A stretch of 64,000 nt of DNA from Microlunatus panaciterrae (GTDB lineage Bacteria; Actinomycetota; Actinomycetes; Propionibacteriales; Propionibacteriaceae): NCBI RefSeq assembly GCF_016907535.1, contig NZ_JAFBCF010000001.1, positions 3,658,001 through 3,722,000 of the forward strand, read 5' to 3'. Positions 7,893 to 16,633 of this stretch are shown here, piece after piece (position 1 is the first letter of the stretch; every line of letters begins with the position of its first letter). A program made the translations under genes and the position numbers. The notes beneath the pieces are model-generated. The model had not been told where the DNA came from. It was given only the letters and a program-made list of their open reading frames with translations, and ran no database searches.

Positions 7893-10463
7893 TCAGTCGG
7901 CCAGCCTGGAGCTGAATGACCACCGGCCGGTCCCCACGACGAACGAGGAGAAGCCCCGCTCCAGCTGGTCCAGGACCGGCGTGCGCTGCGAACTCGGGCC
8001 CCCGCTGAGCTGGATGCCCGATCCTGGGACGGAGACCGTGGCCGTGGCACCCGACGGCACCTGAATCTCCAGGGTGAGGTCCGAGCCGTTCCTGGTCCAG
8101 CCCGACGCCACCGTGCCGCGGACCGTCTCGATCCGATGCCCGGCCCGATCGAGATCACCGATGACCCTGGGGGACACCTCGAAGGTGCGCCAGCCCTGCT
8201 CGGGTGCGCGCAGCCCGGCAACGTCCTCGATCAACCACTGGGCCACGGTCCCGTGGAAGTAGTGGTTGCGAGACCGCGCCGTGGTCTCCCACATCTCCCA
8301 CATGGTGTCGGCACCGTGCTCGAACCAGAACCCCCAGCTCGGGTATTCGGTCTGTCGGGCGACAGCGAGCGCAACATCGGCGTGGCCGTTGTCGCTCAAC
8401 GCCTTCAGCAGCGTGTTGGCGCCGATGCAGCCGACGTTGTGCCGGTTGCCGCGGGCACGGACGTCGTCGGCGAGGCGGTCGGCCACCGTCTGGACCTGCT
8501 CGGTCGGGACCAGGCCGAACACCAACGGGACGGCGTTGGAGGTCTGGCTGTAGTGGTCGCCGACCACATACTGGCTGCCGTCGGGATGGAGGTAGGTCGC
8601 ATTGAGAGCGGCGGTGAGCAGCCGCTCCTGCTGCCGGAAATGCTCGCCGGCGACGGCGTCGTCCACCACCTGGGCCAGCTCTGCCGCGTGGCGGAGGGCC
8701 CGGATCAGGAAGGCGGTGGCGGTCACGCCGGAGTCGTCCGGCCCGTTGCCGTGGGTGCCGGGCTGCAGGTAGTCACCCAGTTCGGATACAGCGACACCGT
8801 CGACCAGCTTGCCGAGCTCCCAGCCGAGGTAGGCCTTCAGCGGCTTCCAGTGCCGGTGCACCAGCTGTTCGTCGCCGTACCAGCGGTACAGCTGACGCAG
8901 CACGAAGGGATAGACCGTCGTCCACTCCGGCGACGGACCTAGGTCGGTGTAGCCCCAGCCCGCGGTGGGCGAGATCACCGGCAGCGACCCGTCAGCGCGC
9001 TGGCTGTCGGCCAGGTCGTCCAGCCACTTGGCGAACAGGCCGCGCATGCCGAACTGGTACAACATCGTCTCGGTGCCGAGCTGGGCGTCGCCGGTCCAGC
9101 CGTTCTTCTCGTAGACGGGGGTGTCGGTGGGGATGTGATGCAGATTGTTCAGCACGGTGCGCGCCATTGCCCGCTCGAACCGCTCGAACAGAGGCTCGCT
9201 GCAGCTGAAGAAGCCGACCTGGTCCACGTCGTTGTGGGCCAGGTGGGCGGTCAGGGTGTCCTCACGGGGAGGCTCGGCCAGCCCGTCGAGCTGGACGTAG
9301 CGGAACCCCTTGTAGGTGAAGCTGGGCTCCCAGCGCTGGTCCGGCGCTCCGTCGCCGATGTACTCGTCCCGTTGGAAGCGGTCGCCGTCGATGTGCTGGT
9401 TGACCGGCCGCACCGTGCCGTCGCTCTCAAGCACTTCGGCGTAGGTCAGGCTGATGGGCCGGCCGGCCGGCTGGTCGGTCCGCAGTGAGGCCCAGCCCGC
9501 CATGGTGCGGCCGAAGTCCGCGACCCAGGAGTCACCCACCTGCGTCCAGGTTGGCGTGCCGCTCCAGGTCACCCGCACCGGTTCGTGACGCTGCGGCTGG
9601 AGGATTCCGTCGGGTCCGGACACGACCCGGACCGGCTGCGGGTCCCCCGACGCCTGTGCGTCGAACGACTCACCAGCGTAGAGGCAGTCGAAGGTGGTGC
9701 CGCCCGAGCGGCAGGACCAGGTCTCGTCCGTCCCGAGGATCTCCGTGCTGCCGTCGGCGTAGACCAGGTGCAGCTCGGCGATCGCGCGCAGGTCGTCCTT
9801 CCACGGCGGCTGGTGCCAGTGCCAGACGTTGGGCGTGGGCAGGGCATAGAAGCCGCGTCCCAGCGCGATCTCCAGCGTGGTCTCGCCCGGGTTCAGCAGC
9901 GAGGTCACATCGGTGGGCACATACAGCACCCGCTTGTCGAAGTGCGTGAACGGTGGTGAGAGCCGGTGGTCGTTGACCGGCTGCCCGTTCAGCCGCAACC
10001 GGTGGAGGCCAAGCCCGCAGGCGTAGAGCCGGGCCGAGGCGACCTCGCCGACCACAGTGAAGGTCTTGGACAGCACCGGTTCCGCGCTGTCGCCCGTCGT
10101 TGCTGGCCCGGCGATCCAACGCCCGACGGCACCGAAGTCCGGCGCCGTCTCGAACCACTCGACCACCGAGTCCGCCACTCGGCCGGCGCCGTCGGTGACG
10201 GAGACCTGCCAGAAGAACCGCGTCCCGGTCGTCAGTCGGGGACCGGCGTAGTCGGCTCCCAGCCCGTCGGAGCGGACGACGTCGCCGCTGTCCCAGATCG
10301 GCTCACCTGTGGCGCCGGGCTGCTGCCACACCCGCAGCCGATAGCTGTGCTGCGGAGAGAAGTCGCTGTGATGGACCCAGCTGAATCGCGGGGCTGACGA
10401 GGTGACGGCCAATGGCCTGGCCTGGTGGTCGACGCGCATGGACCGTACTGAAGGGCTGTTCAT
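7893..10463 (-). CDS. Glycoside hydrolase family 78 alpha-L-rhamnosidase
   Basis: 856-aa enzyme that removes terminal alpha-L-rhamnose from glycans or glycosides. The GH78 acidic cluster is intact: Asp447, Glu452 and Asp459 in DTPVYEKNGWTGD have the same spacing as in characterised bacterial rhamnosidases, and the conserved Glu of the (alpha/alpha)6 barrel is in the GADTMWEMWE segment. N-terminal beta-sandwich domains cover about residues 1-400. There is no signal peptide, so it is probably cytoplasmic and acts on imported oligosaccharides. No transporter is adjacent and both neighbours are on the other strand, so it is probably transcribed alone. Confidence 0.93.
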   Translation of the reverse strand: MNSPSVRSMRVDHQARPLAVTSSAPRFSWVHHSDFSPQHSYRLRVWQQPGATGEPIWDSGDVVRSDGLGADYAGPRLTTGTRFFWQVSVTDGAGRVADSVVEWFETAPDFGAVGRWIAGPATTGDSAEPVLSKTFTVVGEVASARLYACGLGLHRLRLNGQPVNDHRLSPPFTHFDKRVLYVPTDVTSLLNPGETTLEIALGRGFYALPTPNVWHWHQPPWKDDLRAIAELHLVYADGSTEILGTDETWSCRSGGTTFDCLYAGESFDAQASGDPQPVRVVSGPDGILQPQRHEPVRVTWSGTPTWTQVGDSWVADFGRTMAGWASLRTDQPAGRPISLTYAEVLESDGTVRPVNQHIDGDRFQRDEYIGDGAPDQRWEPSFTYKGFRYVQLDGLAEPPREDTLTAHLAHNDVDQVGFFSCSEPLFERFERAMARTVLNNLHHIPTDTPVYEKNGWTGDAQLGTETMLYQFGMRGLFAKWLDDLADSQRADGSLPVISPTAGWGYTDLGPSPEWTTVYPFVLRQLYRWYGDEQLVHRHWKPLKAYLGWELGKLVDGVAVSELGDYLQPGTHGNGPDDSGVTATAFLIRALRHAAELAQVVDDAVAGEHFRQQERLLTAALNATYLHPDGSQYVVGDHYSQTSNAVPLVFGLVPTEQVQTVADRLADDVRARGNRHNVGCIGANTLLKALSDNGHADVALAVARQTEYPSWGFWFEHGADTMWEMWETTARSRNHYFHGTVAQWLIEDVAGLRAPEQGWRTFEVSPRVIGDLDRAGHRIETVRGTVASGWTRNGSDLTLEIQVPSGATATVSVPGSGIQLSGGPSSQRTPVLDQLERGFSSFVVGTGRWSFSSRLAD

Positions 10464-10530
10464 CGAGAACTCTCTGAGCTGGGGAACCGTTCAGTTGACA
10501 ATCGCGGAGAATGCCCGAGTCGCGATGTCT

Positions 10531-10564
10531 GGAAACGCTAGGGAAGGCGTTTGCCTCATGTCAA
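10531..10564 (-). promoter_or_regulatory. Putative promoter and palindromic operator of the rhamnosidase gene
   Basis: On the minus strand a perfect -35 hexamer TTGACA (10559-10564) is followed 17-18 bases later by a weak -10 (CTAGCG/TAGCGT). Between and over them lies the inverted repeat AAACGC-N8-GCGTTT (10533-10552). A LacI- or ROK-type sugar repressor would fit such a site, but no regulator gene is adjacent. The site is about 70-100 bases upstream of the rhamnosidase start. Confidence 0.45.
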
Positions 10565-10685
10565 GGAGCCGTCCACCGCACGGTGCTGTCCGGGTGTGCT
10601 GGAGGTGGGACTCCGGGCCGGGCACGGTTGGCCGTGGCGTGCGCTCGTACGACGATTGACCGAACTCTTGGTAAACTCCAGACTG

Positions 10686-12647
10686 ATGTCTGCCAACTCC
10701 GAGGCCGCCAAGCCACCCAAGACCACGGTCGCTGCGCGCCTGAGGCAGATCGGCCGACTGCTCCCGACGGCCCACTGGACCTACCTGCTGAGCCTGCTGC
10801 TGCCGCTGTTCGCCCTCGATCTCGTCTTCAAGGTCATCCGGATCAGAGCCCAGAGCAGTGCCCCGGGTCCGTTGGGTTTTGTCGACGAGATTCGCTCCGA
10901 CGTCTTCTTCAACGCCGCGCTGCTGGTGCTGTGGGTCGGCGCCTTTGCGCTGGCACGGCGGGTGTGGTTGCGGGCGCTGCTGCTGCTGGTGCTGCACGTC
11001 TCGGTGATCCTGCTGCTGCTGCTCACCGCCGCCGGGCACTTCTACTACATGAAGACCGGATCCCTGCTGGAGACCGACACCGTGGTCGAGTTCTTCACGA
11101 CCTTCAACCAGATCCGGGGCGCGATCGCGGTGGAGATGGGCCCGATCCACTGGGCGCTCCTGTTCGGCACGATCGGCTACGGCCTGTTCGGACCGGCCCT
11201 GATCACGCGGATCGTCCAGGGGCAATGGTTGCCGGTGCTGCCGAAGGGCCGGCGCCGGAGGCCGCTCACCCACTTCGCCTCGGTCGCCCTTGTGACGGGG
11301 TCGGCGATGGCTCTCGTGCTGCTGTCAGCGCTGCCCAGCTTCAACGGTGCCAGTGCCTTCAGCCGCAACAGTGTCGTGAACATGGCGGTCAACTCCGTGC
11401 AGGCCGCCTGGCAGCGACCTCCGGGCGGGTACGTCCCGCCGACGCGGGCCGACATCCCGGACCAGACCCGGCTGGTGAAGACGGCGCAGACCAAGAAGCG
11501 CAATGTCGTGATGATCTTCATGGAGTCCGAGCGGTTCAAGTCGACCTCGCTCTCCGACCCGTCGCTCGCCACCACCCCGTATCTGAGCGAGCTGGCCAAG
11601 AACAGCCTGGTGGCGCAGAACGCCTACGCGGTCCTGCCGCACACCTCCAAGTCCATCACCGCCGGCAACTGCGGTGTGGAGCCGCCCTTCGACAGCGAGA
11701 ACACCGAGGCGGAGCCGAACGGTCTGGCGGCGAAGTGCCTGCCCACGCTGTTGAAGGAGCAGGGCTACAAGAGCGTCTTCTTCCAGTCCGCGACCGAGAA
11801 GTTCGAGCGGCGCCGGATGCTGGTGCACAACTTCGGCTACGACGAGTTCTACCCGCTGGAGGATCTGTCGAAGGCCGGGTACAACCACGCCAACTACTTC
11901 GGGTACGAAGACGACATCATGCTGAAGCCAAGCCGGGACTGGGCCCTGAAGCACAAGAACCGACCCTTTCTGATGACCTACCTCACGGTCACCAGCCACC
12001 ACAACTATCGCGTCCCGGCCGACTTCCCGGCCCAGCACCTGTCCGACGACCCGGTGCTGAACAACTACCTGAACACGGTCCGCTACCAGGACAGGTTCGT
12101 CAAACAGGTGATCAACCAGTACAAGAAGATGGGGCTCTACGACAACACCATCTTCGTCGTCATGGCTGATCATGGTGAGGGGTTCGGTGAGCACGGTCGC
12201 AAGCAGCACGACGACACCATCTACAACGAAGGCATCAAGATCCCGTTGCTGATCCACGACCCGACCCGGTTCAAGGGCGGGAAGACGATCGAGACACCGG
12301 TGCAGAACCTGGCGATCCTGCCGACCGTGGCCGACCTGCTGGGCTACGACATCAGCGGGGGCCACTACCGGACCACCTCGATGCTGGACAAGCCGACCAA
12401 CCGGCCGCTGATGGTGAGCTGCTTCCACGAGGATCGCTGCCTGGCCTACATCAAGGGCAGCAAGAAGTTCATCTACCACTTCGGCAACCGACCGGACGAG
12501 TTCTTCGACCTGGCCGCAGACCCGAACGAGACCCACAACATCATCGGCGAGCAGAACAAGGCCGAGATCAACCAGATCCGGACCGAGCTGCTCCGCTGGC
12601 AGGCGAAGGTGAAGGCGACCTACGCCCTGCAGCGGGGATCGAAGTAG
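10686..12647 (+). CDS. LTA synthase family (alkaline phosphatase-fold) membrane enzyme
   Basis: 653 aa from ATG 10686. Five predicted transmembrane helices (about residues 30-50, 74-92, 97-116, 153-177, 196-216) precede an extracellular sulfatase/phosphatase-fold domain (about 270-600). Metal and catalytic residues are recognisable: Glu280 in MIFMESERF, the probable nucleophile Thr320 in LPHTSKSITAG, and Asp/His in MADHGEGFGEH. In Firmicutes such enzymes polymerise glycerol phosphate from phosphatidylglycerol; actinobacterial members may make other phosphate-containing envelope polymers. It is divergent from the rhamnosidase. The start was chosen as the ATG just before the first basic, hydrophilic segment. 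Confidence 0.85.
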   Translation: MSANSEAAKPPKTTVAARLRQIGRLLPTAHWTYLLSLLLPLFALDLVFKVIRIRAQSSAPGPLGFVDEIRSDVFFNAALLVLWVGAFALARRVWLRALLLLVLHVSVILLLLLTAAGHFYYMKTGSLLETDTVVEFFTTFNQIRGAIAVEMGPIHWALLFGTIGYGLFGPALITRIVQGQWLPVLPKGRRRRPLTHFASVALVTGSAMALVLLSALPSFNGASAFSRNSVVNMAVNSVQAAWQRPPGGYVPPTRADIPDQTRLVKTAQTKKRNVVMIFMESERFKSTSLSDPSLATTPYLSELAKNSLVAQNAYAVLPHTSKSITAGNCGVEPPFDSENTEAEPNGLAAKCLPTLLKEQGYKSVFFQSATEKFERRRMLVHNFGYDEFYPLEDLSKAGYNHANYFGYEDDIMLKPSRDWALKHKNRPFLMTYLTVTSHHNYRVPADFPAQHLSDDPVLNNYLNTVRYQDRFVKQVINQYKKMGLYDNTIFVVMADHGEGFGEHGRKQHDDTIYNEGIKIPLLIHDPTRFKGGKTIETPVQNLAILPTVADLLGYDISGGHYRTTSMLDKPTNRPLMVSCFHEDRCLAYIKGSKKFIYHFGNRPDEFFDLAADPNETHNIIGEQNKAEINQIRTELLRWQAKVKATYALQRGSK

Positions 12648-12668
12648 CCCTCCGGCCCGTCAGCACCG

Positions 12669-12687
12669 CCGGCCGTTGCCCGGCCGG
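12669..12687. terminator. GC-rich hairpin between convergent genes
   Basis: CCGGCC and GGCCGG form a perfect 6-bp stem with a 7-base loop in the 49-base gap between the LtaS-like gene and corA, which converge here. There is no T-run on either strand, so it is at best a weak bidirectional terminator. Confidence 0.35.
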
Positions 12688-12696
12688 TTCCAGTGG

Positions 12697-13686
12697 TCAC
12701 CACCAGCCCTGCTTCTTGGTCCACCGCAGCAACAGCCCGGAGATGACCAGCATGACCGCGAGGACCGCGACCAGCTGGACGACGTGGGTGCGGGTGTTGA
12801 CGATCACGTTCATGCCGTAGACGGAGGCGAGGGCTGTCACCGGCAGCGTGATCGCTGCGATGACCGCCAGCCGCTCCATCGCCACGGTCATCTTGGTGGT
12901 CACCCTGGTCTGGTACAGGTCGATGACGCCGAACAGAAACTGGCTCTCGCCGTCGGCGACGCTGCGGACCCGGTCGAACTGCACGCTGAGGTCTCGGGCG
13001 AAGGGCCGGTCGGCCTCGGCGATGAAGCGCTCCAACGAGTCGATCCGGACATACATGTCGTGTGCCTGCGCAGCCATCGTCCGGGCGATCAGCAGCTCGT
13101 GGCGAAGCAGGAACAGCTGCTCGAGCAGGTCCTCCGGTCGACGGAAGTCTGAGCCCAACACCTGCTGCTCCAGCTGGGGTAGTCGGTTGGCCACCATCCG
13201 TACGGTCCTGCTCTGACGCCGGGCGATGGCTGAGCCGATGGCGTACGAGAGCTCGTACGGCGACCGCGGCCGGAAGCGTCCCTGCTCCATCCGGTTCAGC
13301 ACGCCACGGGTCTCGGCGGTCGACTCCTCGAGCGGCACGGCCGGGTTGCGGGGCCCATGGACGGTGATCAGATAGCGGCCGCTGATGATCTGGTCCAGCT
13401 CGAGGGAGTGCACGTGGCCGGCCTCCCCGGCCAGCGGAACATGCAGGATGACGAACGTGTGCGCCTCATAGCTGTGCACCGTCGGAACGAAGTTCCGCTC
13501 CTTGCAGCTGGTGATCACCAGTGGGTGGCAGCCGAAGGTCGACACCAGCAGCCTCTCCGCTTCGTCGTCCCACTCGGGGATGTCGACCCAGACGAAGGCG
13601 TCATCGCGCTGCAGCAGAGTCTCCACCTCGTGCGGATTCTTCTCGCTCACCTCCGCAGGCTGCACGAGGAACACGTTCATGTTCAC
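12697..13686 (-). CDS. corA: CorA family magnesium/cobalt transporter
   Basis: 329-aa inner-membrane channel for Mg2+ (or Co2+/Ni2+). A long soluble N-terminal domain (to about residue 265) is followed by two C-terminal transmembrane helices; the YGMN signature that forms the pore entrance ends the first, and a short basic tail follows the second. Length and layout are normal. Two in-frame ATGs sit at the start (13686 and 13680). It is divergent from the GH43-like gene, with 61 bases between the start codons. Confidence 0.9.
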   Translation of the reverse strand: MNMNVFLVQPAEVSEKNPHEVETLLQRDDAFVWVDIPEWDDEAERLLVSTFGCHPLVITSCKERNFVPTVHSYEAHTFVILHVPLAGEAGHVHSLELDQIISGRYLITVHGPRNPAVPLEESTAETRGVLNRMEQGRFRPRSPYELSYAIGSAIARRQSRTVRMVANRLPQLEQQVLGSDFRRPEDLLEQLFLLRHELLIARTMAAQAHDMYVRIDSLERFIAEADRPFARDLSVQFDRVRSVADGESQFLFGVIDLYQTRVTTKMTVAMERLAVIAAITLPVTALASVYGMNVIVNTRTHVVQLVAVLAVMLVISGLLLRWTKKQGWW

Positions 13687-13747
13687 AGCGTGGCACGACT
13701 TCGCCGATAGGGTGGATGATCACCGCAGATCCCAGCCCGAGGACGAG

Positions 13748-14692
13748 ATGAAGCCTGCAGCAGCGCCACTGTTCCGTGACCCGATCTTCGACGGTGCAGC
13801 CGACCCGACGGTGATCTACAACCCCCACGAGCGGGCCTGGTGGATGATCTACACCAACCGGCGTACCACGATCACCATCGAGACCGGGCTCACCTGGCTG
13901 TTCGGCAGTGATCTGGGGGTCGCCTCATCCGATGACGGCGGTGAGACCTGGCAGTACCGCGGCACGGTCGAAGGGCTCGCCTTCGAGTGGGGTCGTGGCA
14001 CCTATTGGGCTCCGGAGATCATCGAGCACGACGGCACCTTCCACATGTTCGTCAGCTACATCCGCGGCATCCCGGTGCAGGGTCCGCCGCCGCGGATGCG
14101 GATCCATCACTACACCAGCCCCGACCTGATCGGCTGGACGCACCAGGGTCCGCTGCCGTTGAGCTCCGACCGGGTGATCGACGCCTGCGTCGTCCGGCGA
14201 CCGGAGGGCGGCTTCCGGATGTGGTTCAAGGACGAAACCACCGGGTCGTCGACCTGGGCCGCCGACAGCGACGACCTCTACAGCTGGACCGTCGCCGGTG
14301 AGGTGCTGCGTACTCCAGGTGGCCACGAGGGTCCCAACGTGTTCTTCTTCGGTGGCTGCCACTGGTTGCTGGTCGACACCTGGAGGGGTCAGCTGGCCCA
14401 TCGCTCCGACGACCTGACGCACTGGCAGGAGGCCGGCCTGGTCCTCGGTGGTGAGATCGGCGAGCAGCATCTCCGGCTCGACGATGTCGGCCCAGGCCTG
14501 CATGCCGACGTGGTGGTCTGTGCCGACCGGGCCTGGATCTTCTATTTCACCCATCCTGACCGCACCGGGCAGGAGCACCCGACGATCCGCAGCCGTCGCT
14601 CTTCGATCCAGGCGGCCGAGCTCCGGGTCGTGGACGGCCGACTCGTCTGTGACCGCGACCAGGTGGATGCGCCGGCCCTTTCTGCCGGCTGA
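13748..14692 (+). CDS. GH43/GH130-like five-bladed beta-propeller glycosidase
   Basis: 314-aa protein with propeller-type glycosidase features. DGAADPTVIYN near the start would carry the catalytic Asp, YWAPEIIEHDGTFHMFVSY the characteristic second blade, VIDACVVRR the transition-state Asp and GPNVFFFGGCHWLLVD the general-acid region. No signal peptide is visible, so it is probably cytoplasmic. The substrate is unknown; arabinan, xylan or mannoside-type sugars are cut by relatives. ATG 13748 fits the domain start. The downstream region has no gene for about 730 bases. Confidence 0.7.
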   Translation: MKPAAAPLFRDPIFDGAADPTVIYNPHERAWWMIYTNRRTTITIETGLTWLFGSDLGVASSDDGGETWQYRGTVEGLAFEWGRGTYWAPEIIEHDGTFHMFVSYIRGIPVQGPPPRMRIHHYTSPDLIGWTHQGPLPLSSDRVIDACVVRRPEGGFRMWFKDETTGSSTWAADSDDLYSWTVAGEVLRTPGGHEGPNVFFFGGCHWLLVDTWRGQLAHRSDDLTHWQEAGLVLGGEIGEQHLRLDDVGPGLHADVVVCADRAWIFYFTHPDRTGQEHPTIRSRRSSIQAAELRVVDGRLVCDRDQVDAPALSAG

Positions 14693-14754
14693 GCCAATCG
14701 CGCTCCGCGCGTTCGCGGAAGAGGCCGTGCTGCGGGGGACGCGCGCTCGGCCTT

Positions 14755-15141
14755 CGAAAAGTCATCAGAACGCGACTATTCGCGCCAGATCGCGGCTGGG
14801 GGGTCCGAAAAGTCGTCAGGACGCGACTTTTCGAAGGCGGATTGCGGCTGGGGGCTGCGAAAAGTCGTCAGGACGCGACTTTTCGAAGGCGGATTGCGGC
14901 CGGGGGCTGCGAAAAGTCGTCAGGACGCGACTTCTCGAAGGCGGATTGCGGCTGGGGGCTCCGAAAAGTCGTCAGGACGCGACTTTTCGCGCCAGATCGC
15001 GGCTGACCTCGCCAGAAGTCGCGTTCTGACGAGCTTTCGATCCCGGCCGCGCTCCTGTCCGGCAGAAGTCGCGTTCTGTCGAGTTTTCCACCGGGATCGC
15101 CGCCCTGGGCCTGCCAGAACTCGCGTTCTGTCGAGTTTTCG
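14755..15141. repeat. Array of eight 28-bp palindromes on a 52-bp period
   Basis: Five forward units start at 14755, 14806, 14858, 14910 and 14962 (spacing 51, 52, 52, 52). Each has a 28-bp palindrome: CGAAAAGTCG, eight bases, CGACTTTTCG, perfect in units 2, 3 and 5. The sequence between palindromes (about GGCGGATTGCGGCTGGGGGC) is also repeated, so these are tandem repeats and not CRISPR spacers. Three more units in the opposite orientation follow (cores GAAGTCGCGTTCTG at about 15015 and 15065, and a GAACTCGCGTTCTG variant at 15117, spacing 50 and 52). The 52-bp period is not a multiple of three and every frame across it lacks coding character. Confidence 0.9.
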
Positions 15142-15420
15142 ATGGGGGCCCATGAACTCTCGCTCACGTGAGGCATCGAAGGCCCGCCGTTCGCGGCGAG
15201 CCCGTACCGGAAGGCTTTTCGACAGGATCAGGGTCCGGCAGGGGGCGCGAGCCTGGAGTGCAACGTACGAATCGGCACGTCAGTGCAGGGCCCGATCGAG
15301 CTCCACGCTCAGGGACATCGCCGCTCAGCGGTGACGCGCCGATATGCGCGTTCCGGCGTGCAGCTGGTGTCCGGTCCGATCACGCGGCCTGAGCCTGTCA
15401 AAGAGCTCCACCAAGGGGTC
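15142..15420. other. Gene-free stretch with two degenerate dispersed-repeat copies
   Basis: No credible gene. It contains two copies of a dispersed motif related to CTGAGCCTGTCGAAGAGC: one on the minus strand at about 15211-15233 and one on the plus strand at 15388-15406. The same motif occurs as three tandem units at 25261-25329. Nothing else was recognised here. Confidence 0.55.
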
Positions 15421-16203
15421 TCAGTGCCGACCCCGCCGGGAGGACCTCGACCGCGATCCACCTGGTCGCGGTCGGTGTCGGGCGTTGCCGCTGGCCTTCG
15501 ATGCCGGGCCGTCGGTGGAGACGGCGCGGCCGGCCGCCTCCTTCGGCGGGGCGGACACGGTCCGCGAGCTGCGTTCGGTGCGGCCACGGACGATGCCGAT
15601 GAAGTAGTCGATCCTGTCGTCCGGGGCGTTCGGGGCTTCGCGCAACCAGGCCAGACCGATCTGGGACCCCGCCACGCCCGTAACCGGTCGGTAGGTGAGC
15701 TCCTTGCGGTGGTGGAGGCGTGCTATGGACATCGGCACTATCGCGATGCCGGCGCCGGCGGCGATGCTTGCGAACGTCTCGCCGGTCGTCATCGCAGGTA
15801 CCGGAAAGCGGGTCCGGTCCCGGACCTCGACGGCCAGGTCGCGCCATTCGGGCACGTTGTCCGGGTCCTGCAGCAGATGTTCGTCGGCGAGGTCGGCCAC
15901 CGAGACCTCATCGAAGGCGGCCACCACGTGGTCCTTCGGAACGACCACGACCGCGACCTCACGATAGAGCGGAATGACGTTCAGTCCCTCCCGGTCGACC
16001 GGGAGTCGAAGGAAGCAGACGTCGGCCCGGCCATCTCGGAGCACTGCGAGCTGATCCTCATCGGCGCTGGGAAGGAGTACGAGCTCCACCTCGGGAACCC
16101 GCCGGCGCCAGGTGGCCGCCCACTTGTCCGGCATTACCCCAGGCACGAAGGCGACCCGCAGCGGGCCTGCCGCTGCGTCCCATGGCTCGGTCACGCCTGC
16201 CAT
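15421..16203 (-). CDS. LysR-type substrate-binding domain protein lacking the DNA-binding domain
   Basis: 260 aa from ATG 16203. Residues about 12-205 match the effector-binding domain of LysR-type regulators (LRVAFVPG start; ADVCFLRLPVDREGLNVIPL; VVVVPKDHVVA; TTGETFASIAAGAGIAIVPMS), but the N-terminal winged helix is absent. Extending upstream to 16314 gives only low-complexity Arg/Pro/Ser sequence, not a winged helix. The last 45 residues are Ser/Arg/Pro-rich and probably disordered. It is divergent from a DUF5997 gene with 35 bases between starts. Inference: effector subunit of a split regulator. Confidence 0.75.
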   Translation of the reverse strand: MAGVTEPWDAAAGPLRVAFVPGVMPDKWAATWRRRVPEVELVLLPSADEDQLAVLRDGRADVCFLRLPVDREGLNVIPLYREVAVVVVPKDHVVAAFDEVSVADLADEHLLQDPDNVPEWRDLAVEVRDRTRFPVPAMTTGETFASIAAGAGIAIVPMSIARLHHRKELTYRPVTGVAGSQIGLAWLREAPNAPDDRIDYFIGIVRGRTERSSRTVSAPPKEAAGRAVSTDGPASKASGNARHRPRPGGSRSRSSRRGRH

Positions 16204-16238
16204 CCTCGCAGGGCAACTACAGCGTCTACGCTGAGGCC

Positions 16239-16610
16239 ATGAGTGGAGCCGCCCCGCAGACCATGAAGCCGGAGACTGCAGCCAAGAAGCTGGGCATCTT
16301 CCTGCCCGCGACACCGGAGGAGTTCCGTAGTGGACCGGTCACCCGGGAGGAGCTGAACGCCCTGCAGAACGACCCGCCGCAGTGGCTGGTGGACCTCCGC
16401 CTGCACGGTCCGCATCCGCGACAGGAGGTCGCTCGCAAGCTCGGGGTTTCCACCTCGGGTCTGGTCCGCGCCGGCATGTCGAGGGCGATGACGACGGCCG
16501 AGATCCAGGAACTGCTGGCGGCGAAGCCGGAGTGGCTGCTGGCGGAACGGGCGATCCAGGCCGAGGTACGAGCCGAGAACGCGCGGCTGAAGGCGCGGAC
16601 CAACGACTGA
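16239..16610 (+). CDS. DUF5997 family protein, possible DNA-binding partner
   Basis: 123-aa cytoplasmic protein of a family found in actinobacteria. It starts with the KPETAAKKLGIFLPATPEEF segment, followed by a stretch that looks like a helix-turn-helix (RQEVARKLGVSTSGLVRAG, about residues 66-84) and a helical C-terminus. Function is undescribed. The start ATG 16239 has a -10-like TACGCT ending eight bases upstream, so the transcript may be leaderless. It is divergent from the LysR effector-domain protein and the short shared promoter suggests joint regulation. Confidence 0.75.
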   Translation: MSGAAPQTMKPETAAKKLGIFLPATPEEFRSGPVTREELNALQNDPPQWLVDLRLHGPHPRQEVARKLGVSTSGLVRAGMSRAMTTAEIQELLAAKPEWLLAERAIQAEVRAENARLKARTND

Positions 16611-16633
16611 CGCCATCTGTCCGCGCCGACCCG

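Noticed and set aside
14755-15141. CRISPR array
   Set aside because: The sequences between the palindromes are themselves repeated, and the last three units are reversed. There are no unique spacers, no leader and no cas genes.
15168-16242. Plus-strand frames across 15168-16242
   Set aside because: They run antisense to the LysR effector-domain gene or through repeat DNA, with no domain.
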